A program made the position numbers and the translations under genes. A stretch of 64,000 nt of DNA from CADCVT01 sp035940955 (GTDB taxonomy: Bacteria > Actinomycetota > Thermoleophilia > Solirubrobacterales > Solirubrobacteraceae), in contig DASZEJ010000025.1 of assembly GCA_035940955.1 (NCBI GenBank), positions 1 through 64,000 on the forward strand. Direction: 5' to 3'. The notes beneath the pieces were generated by a model, which ran no database searches, was not told where the DNA came from, and saw nothing but the letters and a program-made list of their open reading frames with translations. Shown in pieces: positions 15,807 to 26,444 of the stretch; position 1 is the first letter of the stretch; each line of letters starts with the position of its first letter.

Positions 15807-16412
15807 TCACGCCTGGATCGTCATGCCGAGCACGTACGTCGCGCTCCACGTCACGCCGAGCGTGGGGCACCCGGCACCGGCGGTGCCGCCCGTCCTAGTC
15901 ATCGGTTCGGCGAACGCGTACTCGCCGTTCCACGGCGACGTGTGGGAGTCGTGCTCGCCGGTGGCGGGCTCGACCGTCGGCGCGTAGGTACACGTCGCGC
16001 CGGTCGTGAGCGTGAACGTGATGCGAAGGCCGTGGATCGCGAACGTCGAGGCGGTGCCCGCGAAGGTGAACGACGCGCCGAGCGCACTCATCGTCACGCT
16101 GCTCACCGCCACGAACGGGAGGGTGTCCGTGCAGGTGCTGACGGTCATCGACGTGAGGCTGGCGCTCACCGCCGGGGACATCGGGTTGGTCCCGAGCGAG
16201 CCGCCGAGCGTCGACGTCGTGCACGTGACGCTGCCGGCCGGCCCGCCGTCGAGGCGCCACGAGGTACCGGACTTGAGGGAGCCGCTGAGCGAGCTGCCGG
16301 TCGCGACCGTCGTGCCCGACAGCGTCTTCATCGTCGTCGCGGGCGCGCCCGGCGCCATGCCCCCGAACGCGGCGACCGCCAGCAGCGCGACGAGGATCCC
16401 GCGGCTACGCAC
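15807..16412 (-). CDS. Secreted Ser/Thr-rich protein of unknown function
   Basis: A 201-residue protein with a signal peptide (MRSRGILVALLAVAAFGGMAPGAPA), then a beta-strand-like mature part very rich in Ser, Thr and Gly, with four Cys in the mature chain (VTCTTS, STCTDT, ATCTYA, AGCPTL) that could form two disulfides. It looks like a small exported beta-sandwich. I do not recognise the family. The GTG start overlaps the stop of the propeller gene by 8 bases (16405-16412), so the two are translationally coupled. Its codons look less extreme in GC than those of the flanking genes. Confidence 0.65.
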   Translation of the reverse strand: MRSRGILVALLAVAAFGGMAPGAPATTMKTLSGTTVATGSSLSGSLKSGTSWRLDGGPAGSVTCTTSTLGGSLGTNPMSPAVSASLTSMTVSTCTDTLPFVAVSSVTMSALGASFTFAGTASTFAIHGLRITFTLTTGATCTYAPTVEPATGEHDSHTSPWNGEYAFAEPMTRTGGTAGAGCPTLGVTWSATYVLGMTIQA

Positions 16413-17517
16413 CGGTCGTGAACTCGTAGATGTCGTAGCTCGCCAGCACGAGGTCTCCCCCGGCCTGGTAGGCGAGCGCGGAGCCGAGCGGGCTCGTCAC
16501 CGTCTCGTAGCCGTAGACGACGATCGCGCCGGTGCTCGCGTTCACCGTGCCCATCCACAGCGCGCCCTCCTCGGTCGAGGAGAACCAGCACGGGCCGCTC
16601 GCCGCGTTCGCCCAGATCGTCGAGAAGTTGAAGACCTGCGGCGCGTTCGGGTTGACGCGGAGGTTGACGCTGCTGCGGAAGACCGGCTTGGGCGCCGACG
16701 CCGTGAGCGTGAAGTACCAGAGGTTGCTGTCCGCGGGGCCGACGGCGCAGTTCGCGACGAGCAGGTTGCCGCCGCGGTCGAGGGCGATGGCGTTGATGCC
16801 GCGCTGCGCGCTGGCGTTGTAGACGGTCTGCGAGACGATCGCCCCGGTCGCCGCGTAGACGACCGACAGGAAGCCGTCCTCCGAGCCGCCGACGACCAGG
16901 CCGCTGCCGGCGTCGGCGACGCCGCGGACGTTGTGCAGGTTCCACGGGTTGACCGGCTTCGGGTTCTGGACGTTGACCGCCGCCTGGAGGGCGAGTCCGC
17001 CGCCGCTCACGCGCCACGTCGTCATGAAGCCGTTCGCGTGGCCGACGACGAGCAGCGAGCCGCCGGACATCAGGACGCCGCTGTTCGCGGCCCCGAACGC
17101 CGACGAGTACGGGTAGACCTTCGGGCTGATCGACCGCCACTGGCCGTCCGCCGCGGTCCACACGGCGAGCGCCGTGTCGCCGCTCGAGGTGACGAACGTC
17201 TGCGGGCCGAGCGAGCAGATCATCTGCACGCCCTCGCTCGCCGGGTCGCTCGCCGCCGTCGAGATGATCGGCCCCTGGAACGGGTCGTCGACGAACGAGA
17301 AGATGCTCAGCGAGCCGTCCCACCGCCCGACGCCGAAGTGCACGCCGTCCAGCCAGCGCGTCTCCTGCGCCATGGTGTACGTGGCGCCGTCGTGCTTGAT
17401 CGGCAGCTGCGTCGGCGCGAGCGAGTCGGCCGCCACGAACGACACGCCGTGCTCCTCCAGGTCGTTGCGCGAGCGGACCGCGGCCGGGACGGGCTGCGGG
17501 GTGGGTGTCGTCGCCAT
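16405..17517 (-). CDS. Beta-propeller-like protein without signal peptide
   Basis: A 370-residue protein with repeated blade-like elements (LAVWTAADGQWRSISP, FMTTWRVSGGGLALQ, GLVVGGSEDGFLSVVYAATGAIVSQ, GALWMGTVNASTGAIVVYGYE), consistent with a WD40/quinoprotein-type propeller of about six to seven blades. No signal peptide or membrane segment is visible, although the Asn/Ser/Thr-rich composition looks like an exported protein. It is first in a two-gene unit with the secreted 16412 protein. A TAATGT box ends 6 bases before the ATG. Role unknown. Confidence 0.65.
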   Translation of the reverse strand: MATTPTPQPVPAAVRSRNDLEEHGVSFVAADSLAPTQLPIKHDGATYTMAQETRWLDGVHFGVGRWDGSLSIFSFVDDPFQGPIISTAASDPASEGVQMICSLGPQTFVTSSGDTALAVWTAADGQWRSISPKVYPYSSAFGAANSGVLMSGGSLLVVGHANGFMTTWRVSGGGLALQAAVNVQNPKPVNPWNLHNVRGVADAGSGLVVGGSEDGFLSVVYAATGAIVSQTVYNASAQRGINAIALDRGGNLLVANCAVGPADSNLWYFTLTASAPKPVFRSSVNLRVNPNAPQVFNFSTIWANAASGPCWFSSTEEGALWMGTVNASTGAIVVYGYETVTSPLGSALAYQAGGDLVLASYDIYEFTTGA

Positions 17518-17523
17518 GCGGCG

Positions 17524-17529
17524 ACATTA
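17524..17529 (-). promoter_or_regulatory. -10 element TAATGT for the propeller gene at 17517
   Basis: TAATGT ends 6 bases before the ATG at 17517, another leaderless-type start. Confidence 0.5.
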
Positions 17530-17559
17530 CTTCGTCGCCGCTGCACAGTGGGGAATTCG

Positions 17560-19084
<1,525 letters not shown>

Positions 19085-19092
<8 letters not shown>

Positions 19093-22000
19093 CGCGGCCC
19101 TCCGTGATCATGTGCGGCTCGCCGAGCACGTCGACCGCCCCGACGCGGTCCTCCTCGGCCTCGAGCTCGCCGAGCACCCGCTTGTAGTCGGCGGGGAAGA
19201 CCTTGACGAACGCGTCGCGCAGCGTCTCCCACTCCGCGAGGACGCGCGCGCCCACCGGGGAACCGGTCCGTTCGACGTGCTCGCTCACCAGCGCGTGGAC
19301 CTCGATCGCGTCGCTCTCGGTCAGCGCCTCGAGCTGGTCGAGCATCGTCGGGTTCACGCGCGAGCGCAGCGTGCCGTCCTCGTCGAGCACGAAGGCCAGG
19401 CCGCCGCTCATGCCCGCGGCGAAGTTGCGCCCGGTGCGGCCGAGGATCACCGCGCGCCCGCCGGTCATGTACTCGCAGCCGTGGTCGCCGACGCCCTCCA
19501 CGACCGCGCTCGCGCCCGAGTTGCGCACGCAGAACCGCTCGCCGGCCAGGCCGCGGAAGAACGCCTTGCCGCTCGTCGCGCCGTAGAGGACGACGTTCCC
19601 GATCGCGACGTTCTCCTCGGCCCGGTACGCGGCGCCGGCCGGCGGGCGCACGACGAGCGTCCCTCCGGAGAGCCCCTTGCCGGCGTAGTCGTTGGCGTCG
19701 CCGTGCAGCGTGAACGTCACGCCGTGCGCCAGCCAGCCGCCGAACGACTGCCCCGCGGTGCCGCGGAAGTCGACGCGGATCGTGTCCTCCGGCAGCCCCT
19801 CGAGCCCGTGCCGCTGCGCGACGTGGGAGGACAGGATGCCGCCGACGCAGCGGTTGACGTTGCGCACCGGCCGCTCGAGCGCGACCGGCTCGCCGCGCTC
19901 CAGCGCCGGCTCCGCCGCCGCGACCAGCTCCCAGTCGACGTTGTCGTCGAGCACCGCGGGCGGCGGCTCGACCCGCCGGCGCGGCGCGCCGTCCGGGATC
20001 GACGGGAACGCGAGGACCTGCGACAGGTCGACGCCGCGCACCTTCCAGTGGTCGATCGCCTCGTCCGCGCACAAGAGGTCGGTGCGGCCGATCAGCTCGT
20101 CGAGCCTGCGCACGCCGAGCGAGGCCATGATCCCCCGCAGCTCCTCGGCCACGAAGAAGAAGAAGTTGACGACGTGCTCGGGCTGGCCCTGGAAGCGCCT
20201 GCGCAGCACCGGGTCCTGCGTCGCGATGCCGACCGGGCACGTGTTCAGGTGGCAGGCGCGCATCATGATGCAGCCGGTCGCGATCAGCGGCGCCGTGGAG
20301 AACCCGAACTCGTCGGCGCCGAGCATCGCCGCGATCGCGACGTCGCGGCCGGTCTTGAGCTGGCCGTCGGTCTGGACCGTGATGCGCGAGCGCAGGTCGT
20401 TGCGCAGCAGCGTCTGCTGGGTCTCGGCGAGCCCGATCTCCCACGGCACGCCGGCCGACTGGATCGACGACAGCGGCGACGCGCCCGTGCCGCCGTCGTG
20501 GCCCGAGATGAGGACGTGGTCGGCGTTGGCCTTCGCCACGCCGGCCGCGACGGTGCCGACGCCGACCTCGGCCACGAGCTTGACGCTGACCGACGCGCGC
20601 GGGTTCGAGCAGCGCAGGTCGTAGATCAGCTGCTTGAGGTCCTCGATCGAGTAGATGTCGTGGTGCGGCGGCGGCGAGATGAGCCCGACGCCCGGCGTCG
20701 AGTGCCGGATCCGGCCGATGTACTCGTCGACCTTGTGGCCGGGCAGCTGGCCGCCCTCGCCGGGCTTCGCGCCCTGCGCCATCTTGATCTGGAGCTGGTC
20801 GGCGTTGACCAGGTAGTTGATCGTCACGCCGAAGCGGCCGGACGCGACCTGCTTGATCGCCGAGCGGCGGTCGTCGGCGAAGCGGACCGGGTCCTCCCCG
20901 CCCTCGCCCGTGTTCGACCGCCCGCCGAGCCGGTTCATCGCCCGCGCGAGGGTCTCGTGCGCCTCGGTCGAGATCGAGCCGAGCGACATCGCGCCGGTCG
21001 CGAAGCGCCTGACGATCTCGGAGGCCGGCTCGACCTCCTCCAGCGGGACCGGCTCGCAGGCCTCGGTGCGGATCCGCATGAGCCCGCGCAGCGTCGAGCG
21101 CCGCGTCGCGTCGTCGTTGACCATGCGCGCGTACTCGTCGTACTTGGCCTGCGCGTTGCCGTTCGCCGACCGCACCGCGTGCTGCAGCAGCGCCACCGTC
21201 TCCGGGTTCCACATGTGCCGCTCGCCGTCGCGGCGCCACGCGTACACGCCGCCCACCGGCAGCAGGTCCTCGTGGCTCGACGGGTACGCCTGCGCGTGGC
21301 GGTCGAGCGTCTCGCGCGCGAGCACGTCGAGCCCGATCCCGCCGATCCGCGACGCGGTGCCGGTGAAGTGCTTGTCGATCAGCTCCTTCTCCAGCCCGAC
21401 CGCCTCGAAGATCTGCGCCCCGCAGTAGGACTGGACCGTCGAGATCCCCATCTTGGAGATCGTCTTCAGAAGGCCCTTGCCGATCGCCTTGACGACGTTC
21501 TTCTGGGCGACCGTCACATCCGTCACACCCGGCACGCGCCCGTCGGCGACCAGCTCGTCGACGGTGTCGAGCAGCAGGTACGGGTTGATCGCGCTGCAGC
21601 CGTAGCCGATCAGCGTCGCGAAGTGGTGGACCTCGCGCGGCTCGCCGGACTCCAGCACCAGGCCGGCGCGCAGGCGGGTGCCCGCGCGGACGAGGTGGTG
21701 GTGGACGGCGGCGACGGCCAGCAGCGACGGGATCGCGACGCGGTCCGCGCGCACCCTGCGGTCCGACAGGACGAGGATGTTCGCGCCGTACGCGATCGCC
21801 GTGTAGGCCTCGTCGCAGACCTCCGCGATCCGCTTCGTCAGCCCGTCCGGGCCCTCGGCGACCGGCCACGTGACGTCGATGGTGTGCGCGGCGAAGACGT
21901 GGTGGTCGACGTGGCGCAGCGTCTCCAGCTCGACGTTGCGCAGGATCGGCTGGTCCATGACGAGCTGGTGCGCGTGCTCGGGCGTCTCGGCCAGCAGGTT

Positions 22001-23626
22001 GCGCTCGGCGCCGACGCCGGTGCCGAGGCTCATCACGATCTCCTCGCGGATCGGGTCGATCGGCGGGTTCGTGACCTGCGCGAAGAGCTGCTTGAAGTAG
22101 CTGAACAGCGGCGGGCGCTGGTCGGACAGCACCGGCAGCGCGGTGTCGTTGCCCATCGAGCCCACCGGCTCCTGCCCCACCGCGGCCATCGGCGCGATGA
22201 GCACGCGCAGGTCCTCCTGCGTGTAGCCGAACGCGAGCTGGCGCCTGCGCGTGGGCTCGATCCCCGTCAGCGTGACGTGCTCGGGCTCGAGGTCCGAGAA
22301 GTGGACGGTGTTCTCGCGGTACCACTCGCCGTAGGGCCGCGCGGTCGAGACCTCGCGCTTGACCTCCTCGTCGGCGACGATCCGGCCGCGCGCGAGGTCG
22401 ACGAGGAACAGCTTGCCCGGCTGCAGGCGGCCGAGGCGCTCGATCTCGTGCGGCGCGTACGGCAGCAGCCCGGCCTCCGAGCCGAGGACGACGTGGCCGT
22501 CCTTGGTCTGCGCCCAGCGCCCCGGCCGCAGGCCGTTGCGGTCGAGCGTCGCGCCGACCAGCGTGCCGTCGCTGAACGCGACCGCCGCCGGCCCGTCCCA
22601 CGGCTCCATCAGGCAGGAGTGGAACGCGTAGAAGCCCTTGAGGTCGTCCGGCAGGTCGTCGCGGCCCTGCCACGCCTCGGGGATCATCATCATGATCGCG
22701 TGCGGCAGCGACCGCCCCGCGAGCATCAGCAGCTCGAGGACGTTGTCGAACGTCGCCGAGTCCGAGTTGCCGGGCGGGATGACCGGCGTGACCTTGCGCA
22801 GGTCGCGCTCGCCGAACAGCTCGGACGCGAGCTCTGACTCGCGGGCGCGCATCCAGTTGACGTTGCCCATGAGCGTGTTGATCTCGCCGTTGTGGGCGAT
22901 CACGCGGTACGGGTGCGCGAGCGGCCAGCTCGGGAACGTGTTGGTGCTGAAGCGCGAGTGGACGAGCGCGATCGCGCTGCGCATCGCGGGGTGCTGCAGG
23001 TCCGGGTAGAAGTGCCGCAGCTGCTCGGGGACCAGCATCCCCTTCCACACGATCGTCCGGCTCGAGAACGACGCCGCGTAGAAGTCCGGGCCGGCGGCGA
23101 GCTCGACGATGCGCCGGATGACGTAGAGCTTGCGCTCGAACGCGTCGCGGTCGCCGGCGAAGCCGGAGCCGGCGCCGACGAGGAGGTGGCGGACGCAGGG
23201 GCGCGTCGCGTTCGCCGTCTCGCCGACGTGCGCCTCGTCGATCGGCACGTCGCGCCAGCCCAGCACGCGCTGGCCCTCGACGCGGACGTTCAGCTCGATC
23301 AGGTCCTCGAGCTTGCGCCGGCGCGCCTCGTCGTGCGGCAGGAAGAAGACGCCGACGCCGTAGCACCCGGGCGGCGGCAGCTCGAAGTCGCAGGCCTCGC
23401 GGAAGAACGCGTCGGGGATCTGCATGAGGATCCCGGCGCCGTCGCCCGTGCGGTGGTCGGCCCCCGTCGCGCCGCGGTGCGCGAGGTGCTCGAGCGCCGT
23501 GAGCCCCTTGTCGACCACCTCGCGCGTCGGCTCGTTGTCGAGCCGAGCGACGAAGGCGACGCCGCAGGCGTCGTGCTCGTAGCGGGGGTCGTAGAGGCCC
23601 GAGGGCTTCGTCGTGGTGGGAAACAT
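19085..23626 (-). CDS. gltB: Glutamate synthase large subunit
   Basis: A 1513-residue GltB of normal length. After a short propeptide the N-terminal glutamine amidotransferase domain starts at Cys21 (EHDACGVAF), the nucleophile exposed after processing. The central domain and the FMN-binding synthase domain (with ISGHDGGTGASPLSS) follow. The 3Fe-4S Cys cluster is visible in GCIMMRACHLNTCPVGIATQ. The C-terminal GXGXG beta-helix domain follows (GLSGGTLVVRPP, GGRAVILGRTGRNF). A leader with AGAAGG about 7 bases before the ATG suggests a conventional ribosome binding site. It is divergent from the asparaginase gene across 105 bases. Confidence 0.97.
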
Positions 23627-23695
23627 GGGAGTGCCTTCTGAGGAGCGTTATGGCACCGGAGGCGGAGCGGCGATGGTAGAGCATCGACCCGACGT

Positions 23696-23728
23696 CGCGG
23701 AAGGCGGCGGCCGTGATTTCCTTCCGCG
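23696..23728. promoter_or_regulatory. Inverted repeat with 9-base arms (CGCGGAAGG / CCTTCCGCG) before the asparaginase gene
   Basis: Perfect 9-base arms separated by 15 bases end 3 bases before the ATG at 23732. In RNA this would fold the translation start region into a stem; in DNA it could be an operator. It lies in the gltB-asparaginase divergent gap. Confidence 0.5.
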
Positions 23729-23731
23729 CCC

Positions 23732-24676
23732 ATGGCACGGACTGTGAGCCTTCTGGCGGCCGGCGGGACGATCTCGATGACGGCCGAGCGGGGCGCGGGG
23801 GCGACCCCGGCGCTCGACGGCGCGGCGCTCGCGGCGGCGGCCGGCGTCGAGGTGTCGGCGTCGACGATCGCGTCCCGCCCGAGCGTCCACCTCACGTTCG
23901 CGGACGCCCTCGAGATCGCCCGCGCGGCGGTCGCCGAGGCCGGCCGCGGGGCGGGCGTCGTGGTCACGACCGGCACCGACACGATGGAGGAGCTGGCCGT
24001 GCTGTGCGACGCGGTCAACGGCGCCGACCGCCCCGTCGTCTTCACCGGCGCGATCCGCACCGCCTCGGCCGCGAGCGCCGACGGGCCGGCGAACCTCGCC
24101 GACGCCGTCGCCGTGGCCGCGCAGGCGCCGGGCGGCACGTACGTCGCGTTCGGCGGCGAGGTGCACGCCGCGCGCGAGGTCCGCAAGGCCGACTCGACGT
24201 CGCCGCTGGCGTTCGCCTCGCCGCGCACCGGCCCGCTCGGCTACGTCACCGAGGGCCGCGTGTCGCTGCACGCCCCGGCCCCGCGCTCCGAGCCGCTCGC
24301 CGTCGAGCGCACCGACCTGTACGTGCCGATCGTCCCGACCTGGCTGGGCGACGACGGGCGGCTGCTGCGCGCCGCGCTCGGCCTGCGGCCCGACGGCCTC
24401 GTGCTCGTCGCGCTCGGCGCCGGCCACGTCTCCCCCGCGGTGCTCGGCGAGCTGGCCGTGGCCGCGTGCCCGGTGGCCGTGACCGTGCGGCCCGAGCGCG
24501 GCGCGATGCTGCGCTCGACCTACGGGTTCGAGGGCGCGGAGGGCGACGTTCTCGCCACCGGCGCGATCCCCGCCGCGACGCGTTCGCCGCAGGCCGCGCG
24601 GGTGCTGCTGGTCGCCGCGCTCGGCGCCGGACTGCGCGGCGACGCGCTCGCCGCGGCGGCCGGCGATCCCGCCTGA
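23732..24676 (+). CDS. L-asparaginase, type I/II fold
   Basis: A 314-residue asparaginase that hydrolyses asparagine to aspartate and ammonia. All catalytic groups are visible: Thr13 in LLAAGGTIS, Thr82-Asp83 in TTGTDTMEE, DGPANL at about 117-122, and Lys152 in REVRKAD. No signal peptide is present, so it is cytoplasmic. It is divergent from gltBD, which fits a shared role in nitrogen assimilation (ammonia released here feeds glutamine and then glutamate synthesis). No Shine-Dalgarno is seen; a 9-base inverted repeat ends just before the ATG. Confidence 0.93.
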   Translation: MARTVSLLAAGGTISMTAERGAGATPALDGAALAAAAGVEVSASTIASRPSVHLTFADALEIARAAVAEAGRGAGVVVTTGTDTMEELAVLCDAVNGADRPVVFTGAIRTASAASADGPANLADAVAVAAQAPGGTYVAFGGEVHAAREVRKADSTSPLAFASPRTGPLGYVTEGRVSLHAPAPRSEPLAVERTDLYVPIVPTWLGDDGRLLRAALGLRPDGLVLVALGAGHVSPAVLGELAVAACPVAVTVRPERGAMLRSTYGFEGAEGDVLATGAIPAATRSPQAARVLLVAALGAGLRGDALAAAAGDPA

Positions 24677-24707
24677 GACCGCGCTGCGTCGAACGACCGC
24701 AAAGGCG

Positions 24708-24713
24708 TATTCT
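24708..24713 (+). promoter_or_regulatory. -10 element TATTCT upstream of the RsbW-like gene
   Basis: TATTCT lies 50 bases before the ATG at 24764, leaving a leader of roughly 44 bases that contains GACAGGAG. A plausible leadered promoter for the 24764-25623 pair. Confidence 0.35.
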
Positions 24714-24763
24714 CGGAACCTCTGCAGGACGACGAATGGGACAGGAGCGTCCGGGGCACATCA

Positions 24764-25237
24764 ATGGCGCACGAACCTCAGCCGTCACCACGACAGGAGA
24801 CCGATGCCTCTCTCGAGGCCGACGTGATCCCCGCGCCCGACCTCGTCCTCACGCTCCCCGCGCGCGCCGAGAACGTCGCGGTCGTCCGGCACGCCTTCGG
24901 CGGTCTCGGTGACGCCCTGGACATCGAGGACCAGGTCCTGGCCGACGTCAAGCTGGCGGTGACCGAGGCGTGCACGAACGTGGTCGTCCACGCCTACCCC
25001 GAGGGCGGCGGGCCGATGGAGGTCACCGCCGGGGTGCGCGAGGGGCGCCTGAGCGTCGCCGTGCGCGACGAGGGGCGCGGCATGCTGCCGCGGGCCGACA
25101 GCCCCGGCCTCGGGCTCGGGCTGCCGCTGATCGCCACGCTCGCCGAGACGCTCGAGCTCGGCCGCAGCAGCGACGACCGCACGGAGGTGCGCATGACCTT
25201 CAACATCGACGTCGGCGCGGAGCCGCCCGCCGCATGA
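24764..25237 (+). CDS. RsbW-like anti-sigma factor / serine kinase (HATPase_c_2)
   Basis: A 157-residue GHKL-type ATPase of the anti-sigma-factor family. The N-box is TEACTNVVVHAY (Asn72), the G1 box is RDEGRGM (about 101-107) and the G2 box is GLGLGLPLI (about 115-123). Such proteins hold a SigB/SigF-type sigma factor and phosphorylate a STAS antagonist on Ser. Both partners are in this window: a STAS protein at 26085 and a sigma factor at 31459. It overlaps the next gene by ATGA (25234-25237). Pairing with those particular partners is inference. Confidence 0.88.
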   Translation: MAHEPQPSPRQETDASLEADVIPAPDLVLTLPARAENVAVVRHAFGGLGDALDIEDQVLADVKLAVTEACTNVVVHAYPEGGGPMEVTAGVREGRLSVAVRDEGRGMLPRADSPGLGLGLPLIATLAETLELGRSSDDRTEVRMTFNIDVGAEPPAA

Positions 25238-25623
25238 CCGCCGGGACGCAGAACGAGGCGACCATGCTCGTGCGCAACGGGCCGCTGCTCGGCCCCGTGC
25301 TCAGCCGCGTCATCGGGATGCTCGCCGCGCGCGCCCAGTGCCCGATCGACCGCCTGGACGACGCGCTGCTCGTCGCCGACACCGTCGCCGCGCACAGCCC
25401 CGACCACGCGCGCAACGGGTCGGTGCGCATCTCGCTCGCCGCGCGCGAGGGCGTCATCGAGCTGACCGTCGGGTCGCTGTGCCCCGACGGCGCCAGGCGG
25501 ATGCTGGCCGACGCGGAGCTGCCGGGCGTCGGGAACGTCCTGGAGCGCGTCGCCGACGTCGTCGAGGTCCGCGAGGACGGCGACGGCGAGGCGCTGTACG
25601 TGCGCCTCGGCTTCGGGAAGTGA
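25234..25623 (+). CDS. Degenerate HATPase-like partner of the RsbW-like protein
   Basis: A 129-residue protein whose ATG overlaps the stop of the RsbW-like gene (ATGA). It has the alternating helix/strand outline of the GHKL fold (LDDALLVADTVAAHSPDHARNGSVRISLAAREGVIELTVGSL, then LERVADVVEVREDGDGEALYVRLGF) but no recognisable N, G1 or G2 box. It probably cannot bind ATP and may be a structural or regulatory partner of the kinase. This reading is inference from outline and position. Confidence 0.65.
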   Translation: MTAGTQNEATMLVRNGPLLGPVLSRVIGMLAARAQCPIDRLDDALLVADTVAAHSPDHARNGSVRISLAAREGVIELTVGSLCPDGARRMLADAELPGVGNVLERVADVVEVREDGDGEALYVRLGFGK

Positions 25624-25654
25624 TCAGCGCCGCCGCCTGATCCGTAGACGCTGC

Positions 25655-26071
25655 GTGACGATCACCGGCGTCGTGGAGCTCACGCTCCAGGTCCGCGACC
25701 TGCACACCCTCGAGGCGTTCTACACCGACGTGTTCGGCCTGCGCGTCCTGCGGCGCGAGGACGACCGCGTCTGGCTGGCGGCGGGCGCGCGCTCGCGGCT
25801 CGGGCTGTGGCTGCCGGGCGCCAAGGAGTTCGGCGACGAGGGCGGCGCGCACGTCCACTACGCGCTCGGCGTCGAGCCGGGGACGCTCGACCGGATCGTC
25901 GCGAACCTCGACCGCCTCGGGGTCCCGGTCACCGGCCCCGTCGAGCACCCCGGCGGCGACCGCTCGATCTACCTCGAGGACCCCGAGGGCAACGTGGTCG
26001 AGGCGTGGGACTTCTTCGACCGCGGCGAGGGCGCCGCGCACGGCACGGACGCCCTCGCGAAGGAAGACTGA
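25655..26071 (+). CDS. VOC-superfamily (glyoxalase/dioxygenase-fold) protein
   Basis: A 138-residue protein with one or two beta-alpha-beta-beta-beta VOC modules: VVELTLQVRDLHTLEAFYTDVFGLRVLRRED at the N-terminus, and HVHYALGVEPGTLDRIVANLDRLGV with RSIYLEDPEGNVVEAWDF at the C-terminus. The metal-ligand position usually filled by the first His is Glu8; His56-57-type residues and the Glu of NVVEAWDF could complete a site. VOC proteins include glyoxalases, extradiol dioxygenases and antibiotic-resistance proteins, so no specific reaction is claimed. GTG start. It sits between the anti-sigma pair and the STAS gene. Confidence 0.8.
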   Translation: MTITGVVELTLQVRDLHTLEAFYTDVFGLRVLRREDDRVWLAAGARSRLGLWLPGAKEFGDEGGAHVHYALGVEPGTLDRIVANLDRLGVPVTGPVEHPGGDRSIYLEDPEGNVVEAWDFFDRGEGAAHGTDALAKED

Positions 26072-26084
26072 TTGAATCCGGCTC

Positions 26085-26444
26085 ATGCCAGCTGAGTTCG
26101 CACTGTCGGAGGAGCCGCTTGGGGAGGGGCGGCACGTCGTCGCCGTTCGCGGCGAGATCGACCTCTTCACCGCCCCCGAGCTGAAGAAGACGCTCCAGGA
26201 GGCGATCGAGGGCGGCGCCACCCGCGTCGTCGTCGACCTGTCGGAGACGACGTTCCTCGACTCGACCGCGCTCGGCGTGCTGATCGGCACGGTCAAGCGC
26301 CTGCGCTCCCGCGACGGCTCGCTGGTCATCGTCAACACCGACGCCAACATCGCGAAGACGTTCGAGATCACCGGCCTCGACCAGATCTTCACGATCCTCG
26401 ACACGCGCGACGCCGCGGTCGACGCGCTCGATCAGGCGGCCTGA
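26085..26444 (+). CDS. STAS-domain anti-anti-sigma factor (RsbV/SpoIIAA-like)
   Basis: A 119-residue single STAS domain. The phosphorylation site is Ser60 within TTFLDSTALGVLIG, and the N-terminal strand RGEIDLFTAPEL is typical. When unphosphorylated it binds the RsbW-like kinase and frees the sigma factor. It is 13 bases downstream of the VOC gene and probably shares its transcript. Its 3' end overlaps that of the topoisomerase IB gene on the other strand by 13 bases (26432-26444). Confidence 0.92.
   Translation: MPAEFALSEEPLGEGRHVVAVRGEIDLFTAPELKKTLQEAIEGGATRVVVDLSETTFLDSTALGVLIGTVKRLRSRDGSLVIVNTDANIAKTFEITGLDQIFTILDTRDAAVDALDQAA

Noticed and set aside
19112..22837. Very long open frame on the plus strand opposite gltB, and similar long frames opposite other genes
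   Set aside because: It is the codon shadow of gltB in GC-rich DNA: Arg/Ala/Val/Asp-rich translation without motifs. The opposite strand encodes a complete, motif-rich enzyme.
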